From assembly GCA_036346405.1 (NCBI GenBank), contig CM070566.1:55028382-55092381 (forward strand): a DNA stretch of 64,000 nt, in the 5' to 3' direction. The first letter of the stretch is position 1; each line of letters opens with the position of its first letter. The notes below the pieces were generated by a model that was not told where the DNA came from, ran no database searches, and was given only the letters and a program-made list of their open reading frames with translations. The position numbers were made by a program, and so were the translations under genes. The stretch is from Phyllostachys edulis. Taxonomy: Eukaryota; Streptophyta; Magnoliopsida; Poales; Poaceae. This document shows, one piece after another, positions 61,177-64,000 of the stretch.

Positions 61177-61587
61177 ATGGCTTCCTCCCTAGCTGAAGGC
61201 CCATGGGACCATTGTTCCCACGGAGAGGGCGGAGGAGGTTTCGCTAAACTCCTTCGTCAGCTGATGCAGTATCTTGGTTTCACCCGCCCTCCTCTCTTCA
61301 GAGGCCGGATGGCGGGGATCATGACTCACGAGTCTTGGACCATGGAGGTTTACCTCTATGCTAGGACTGGCGAGTTCATGAACCACACCTTCCAGGCTGA
61401 GGCACCCCGCTGCAGCAGTCTCGACGCCATCCAGGATGCAGCCCGTGTCGCCATCACCCACTTGTATTGGATACACTAGGACCTCCTGCTTCAATCACCA
61501 TTCTGCTTCTTCCCGTACCTTCTAGGCGGAGAGCGCATTCCAAAGGCCTTTGATGCCAGAGGCAATGACCCTCGTCTGACCCACTAG
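61177..61587 (+). pseudogene. H internal ORF of unknown function
   Basis: ATG 61177 is the first good start after the H primer site. A 100-codon frame contains GGGGFAKLLRQLMQYLGFTR and RPPLFRGRM, then ends at TAG 61477-61479. The same frame continues as plausible protein (SPFCFFPYLLGGERIPKAFD) to a second TAG at 61585-61587 and on to the truncation. I do not recognise it as a standard Gag. It may be an element-specific protein of a non-autonomous gypsy group. Both stops could be single substitutions. Confidence 0.45.
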
Positions 61588-61650
61588 GTGCAGCTTACCC
61601 AGGCGATGATCACCTCCATCCACTCTGACACCGACGAGATCCGACAACTT

Positions 61651-61997
61651 CGGATACTCCTTTTCTCTGAAGAAGTGCAGGTTATGGGTGTTCTGAACTA
61701 TTTGCCAAATTCATGGGAACAATTTAAGATATCTTTCTGTCATTCTGAAAGGATACTCAATATGCGCACTCTGAGGCATCATTTGCTTATGGAAGAAGAT
61801 AGAAAACTCTCTCAAGGAAAAGAAAGAAATACTCACAATTCTGAGTTACACCATGGAGAGGAAAAATGTACTAATAAAAGGAATTGGCAAAAGAGGAAGT
61901 CTAATGGTGATTTGAGAGAAAAGCTTAACAAGAAACGCGATCGGGATGATTGTGGAAATTTTAACTCAGTTAAGAGGAATGATAAGTACACGAAATA
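61651..61997 (+). pseudogene. G gag 1, C-terminal part
   Basis: It resumes with SEEVQVMGVLNYLPNSWEQF, RILNMRTLRHHLLMEEDRKL and a basic Lys/Arg-rich tail, ending KYGRHIY and TGA inside the LTR start. The zinc knuckle that should follow is absent because the LTR begins there. Confidence 0.8.
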
Positions 61998-62443
61998 TGG
62001 TAGACATATTTATTGAGATCGAGTCTACTGGAATTTAACGTGGATTCATTTGATTAATCTGGATACAGCACAGGGTGGAATAGTTGGGTTTGTTTTGCAG
62101 GATCAGCTCTACAGGCTGTTGACCCACATGATCAGATTGGAATTGATCTCGTAAACAATCTGATCATGGCGCATGATTCACACTTGTGTGCTAGGGACTA
62201 ACATATTTTAGACTCATTAAACTGGCCTATCTGATCTTGATTGGTGACATGGCTCAGGAGTCTCACAGTGTACCAGAAACAGGTGAGTCAATTATAACAC
62301 CTGGAAGTGGATTCTATAAATAGGTCCCTACCCTCTAGCCTCATAATGCAAAATGTGAGCGGCACCACGGAAAAGACAGAGGTATAGAGGGTAGACCAGA
62401 AAGCCTCCACAAATCAATCTAGGGTTTTGAAGAAATCCTAACA
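61998..62443 (+). repeat. G LTR 2 (shared by both units)
   Basis: 446 bp, TGGTAGACATATT to ATCCTAACA, uninterrupted. TATA box TATAAATA at 62315-62322. The primer site tggtatcaaagc follows at 62445-62456, with one change from canonical. Confidence 0.88.
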
Positions 62444-63894
62444 TTGGTATCAAAGCCAGGTTGGCGGCACGCACGGTGGAAGTTCACGCCCGAAACCATA
62501 TCGTCGTCTGCAACTGAAGACAAGTTTGCTTCCGAAGACAAGTCTGCTTCCACTGCGCACATCTACTTCGCGGCACATGTCCTCGATCCATCCGCTGCGC
62601 ACGTCCTCACTCCATCCTCGATCACATCCAGCACGTCGCTGTCTCGGGTCGCTGGGAAGGAGCCGGGCATCCGCTGCGAAGGAAGCAAATTCTGCTGTGT
62701 GCGTTCGCTACGATTCTTCGTCATCAACGCACATCCGCTGCGAAGAAGTAAATCTGTTGTGTTCTTCCAGCAGTGTTTCTTCGTTTCCTCGAGTGGCGTG
62801 CATTGATTTTTTTAATTGAGCTCACGTGAAGCTTCTGGTGTTATTCCTTCATGGGAGTATATTCAATTTGCTACTTGATTTTGTTGACTCAGCCGTAAGA
62901 AGCAAAAGCAATACAGTTTAGGACACATTGATCATTCAATTTACAGGAAGACAGCATATTGATCTGCTATCTGATTTTTCTGTTGCTTCAGATTTTTTAC
63001 TGCACACATTAATCTACATGCGCCAAAGGAGAGGAGACGATGGGAATTTTCTTTGTTTCTCCGATCTGAAACTCTTTTGATTTAGGTACCTTCTCACAAT
63101 GGCAACCAACAGTGATTTTTTCCAGAACTGCATAGATCTTGCAAATTGGATGACTCAAATTTTACGGTTTGGAAAAAAAATCACGTTTTTGCTTTATGCT
63201 CAAAACATTGATTATGTAATAGACAAAAACGAACCAGAAGAGCCAGAAAAAATGCCACTATTGAGGAAAAAGAGAATTATGCAGAAGAATATGAAAATTG
63301 GACACGAGATAATAAAAGGGCACGTATTTTTATGTTGGGATCAATGACTGATTCTTTAGCTGCTAAGTATGAAGGTGAAAGGAATGCGTAGAAGATAATG
63401 CATAATCTGGAACAAAATTTTGGTGAAGTATTTCTTATTAAAGTGCTTAATTTTGTTAATAGTTTTCTCTCCACCAAGATGTATGACAACACTTCAATTA
63501 ATGAGCATCTCAATAAAATCTGTATTTTAGCAGAGGAATTAAAAAATGCCGGCTATCCTTTGTTCTGAAGAAGTGCAGGTTATGGTTGTTCTGAACTCTT
63601 TACCAAATTCATGCGAACAATTTAAGATATCTTTCTGTCATTTTGAAAGGATACTCAATATGCGCACTCTGAGGCATCATTTGCTTATGGAAGAAGATAG
63701 AAAACTCTCTCAGGGAAAAGAAAGAAATACTCACAATTCTGAGTTACACCTTGGAGAGGAAAAATGTACTAATAAAGGAATTGGCAAAAGAGGAAGTCTA
63801 ATGGTGATTTGAGAGAAAAGCTTAACAAGAAACGTGATCGGTATGATCGTGGAAATTTTAACTCAGTTCAGAGCAATGATAAGTACAAGAAATA
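62444..63894 (+). pseudogene. G internal region 2: leader and gag
   Basis: 1451 bp between LTR 2 and LTR 3. A leader of about 650 bases precedes ATG 63099 (MATNSDFF). The frame carries ITFLLYAQNIDYVIDKNEPE, shifts near 63250, and continues YAEEYENWTRDNKRARIFML with a TAG at 63388-63390. It then runs through ICILAEELKNAG, shifts once more, and gives VVLNSLPNSCEQFKISFCHF and a basic tail. The layout is as in internal region 1 but without the H insertion, so it serves as the reference for that site. Several frame breaks make it non-functional. Confidence 0.8.
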
Positions 63895-64000
63895 TGGTAG
63901 ACACATTTATTGAGATCGAGTCTATTGGAATTTAATATGCATGCATGTGATTAATCCGGATACAGCATAGGGCAGAATAGCTGGGTTTGTTTTGCAGGAT
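63895..64000 (+). repeat. G LTR 3, first 106 bases (cut by window end)
   Basis: TGGTAGACACATTTATTGAG, matching LTR 1 and LTR 2 to the last base of the window. Confidence 0.85.

Larger units (their letters stand above)
57405..61650 (+). mobile_element. Element H: large-LTR gypsy-type element, 3'-truncated
   Basis: One LTR, a primer site (60972-60983) and about 680 bp of internal sequence, then direct return to G gag. No second LTR or purine tract exists. About ten bases of G gag (the region after gcagaggaa, compared with 63541) are missing at the right junction. I infer a deletion that removed the rest of H together with a few bases of G. Confidence 0.75.
47293..64000 (+). mobile_element. Gag-only copia-type element G in tandem (LTR-gag-LTR-gag-LTR), open at window end
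   Basis: Three LTRs (47293-56312 split by B, 61998-62443, 63895 onward) separate two internal regions that hold only a leader and gag. Adjacent units share an LTR. No protease, integrase, RT or RNase H sequence is present in either internal region. The sharing of LTRs fits unequal recombination between LTRs of one element, or repeated insertion and recombination. The 3' limit and any target duplication lie outside the window. Confidence 0.85.

Overview
This window looks like intergenic DNA from a grass (Poaceae). It is almost wall-to-wall retrotransposons nested in one another. No gene that looks intact and host-functional lies wholly inside it. The plant assignment rests on a heavy-metal-associated isoprenylated protein (HIPP) tail with a CaaX box, plant LINE proteins with a zf-RVT tail, Ty1-copia and Ty3-gypsy elements with initiator-Met-tRNA primer sites, and a plant mobile domain (PMD) pseudogene. 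The grass assignment is an inference from element style and density. The letters A-M used for elements are my own labels. All boundaries come from eye comparison of copies within the window, not from a database.

Left block (1-13346). A HIPP 3' end is followed, 22 bp after its stop codon, by a gag-only copia-type element (K). This HIPP-K unit occurs twice. In the second unit HIPP is cut by a 4.8-kb copia element (L, 2118-11127, target duplication aagga). L's 5' LTR is itself cut by a 4.2-kb solo LTR (M, 2336-6538, target duplication ggtgc).

Middle block (13347-28791). In order: a minus-strand LINE 3' scrap; half of a large LTR (J); a CACTA-like terminus; a minus-strand non-autonomous gypsy piece (C); a decayed minus-strand PMD gene; a (TA)n(TG)n microsatellite; and a full-length 7.2-kb LINE (20293-27472) with a 14-bp target duplication, frameshifted ORF1 and an ORF2 carrying two in-frame TAG codons. 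Unassigned AT-rich sequence follows.

Four-level nest (28792-45858). Solo LTR E (minus) contains solo LTR D (plus). D contains the complete non-autonomous gypsy element A. The 3' LTR of A contains solo LTR F (minus). Each level has a 5-bp target duplication (ccata/ccgta, agtag, gttaa, atacg), which orders the insertions in time.

Right block (47293-64000). A gag-only copia-type element (G) lies in a head-to-tail array, LTR-gag-LTR-gag-LTR, running off the window. Its first LTR is split at the TATA box by gypsy element B, a sister of A. Its first gag is split by a truncated large-LTR element, H.

Functionally this is a parasite community. Elements A, B, G and K lack reverse transcriptase and integrase and could only have moved with enzymes from elsewhere. 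L and the LINE encode RT but are broken. I found no evidence of a new enzymatic system. The strongest points for follow-up are the duplicated HIPP-K unit, the gag-only tandem array, the dated four-level nest, and the chromodomain remnant kept by the A/B family.
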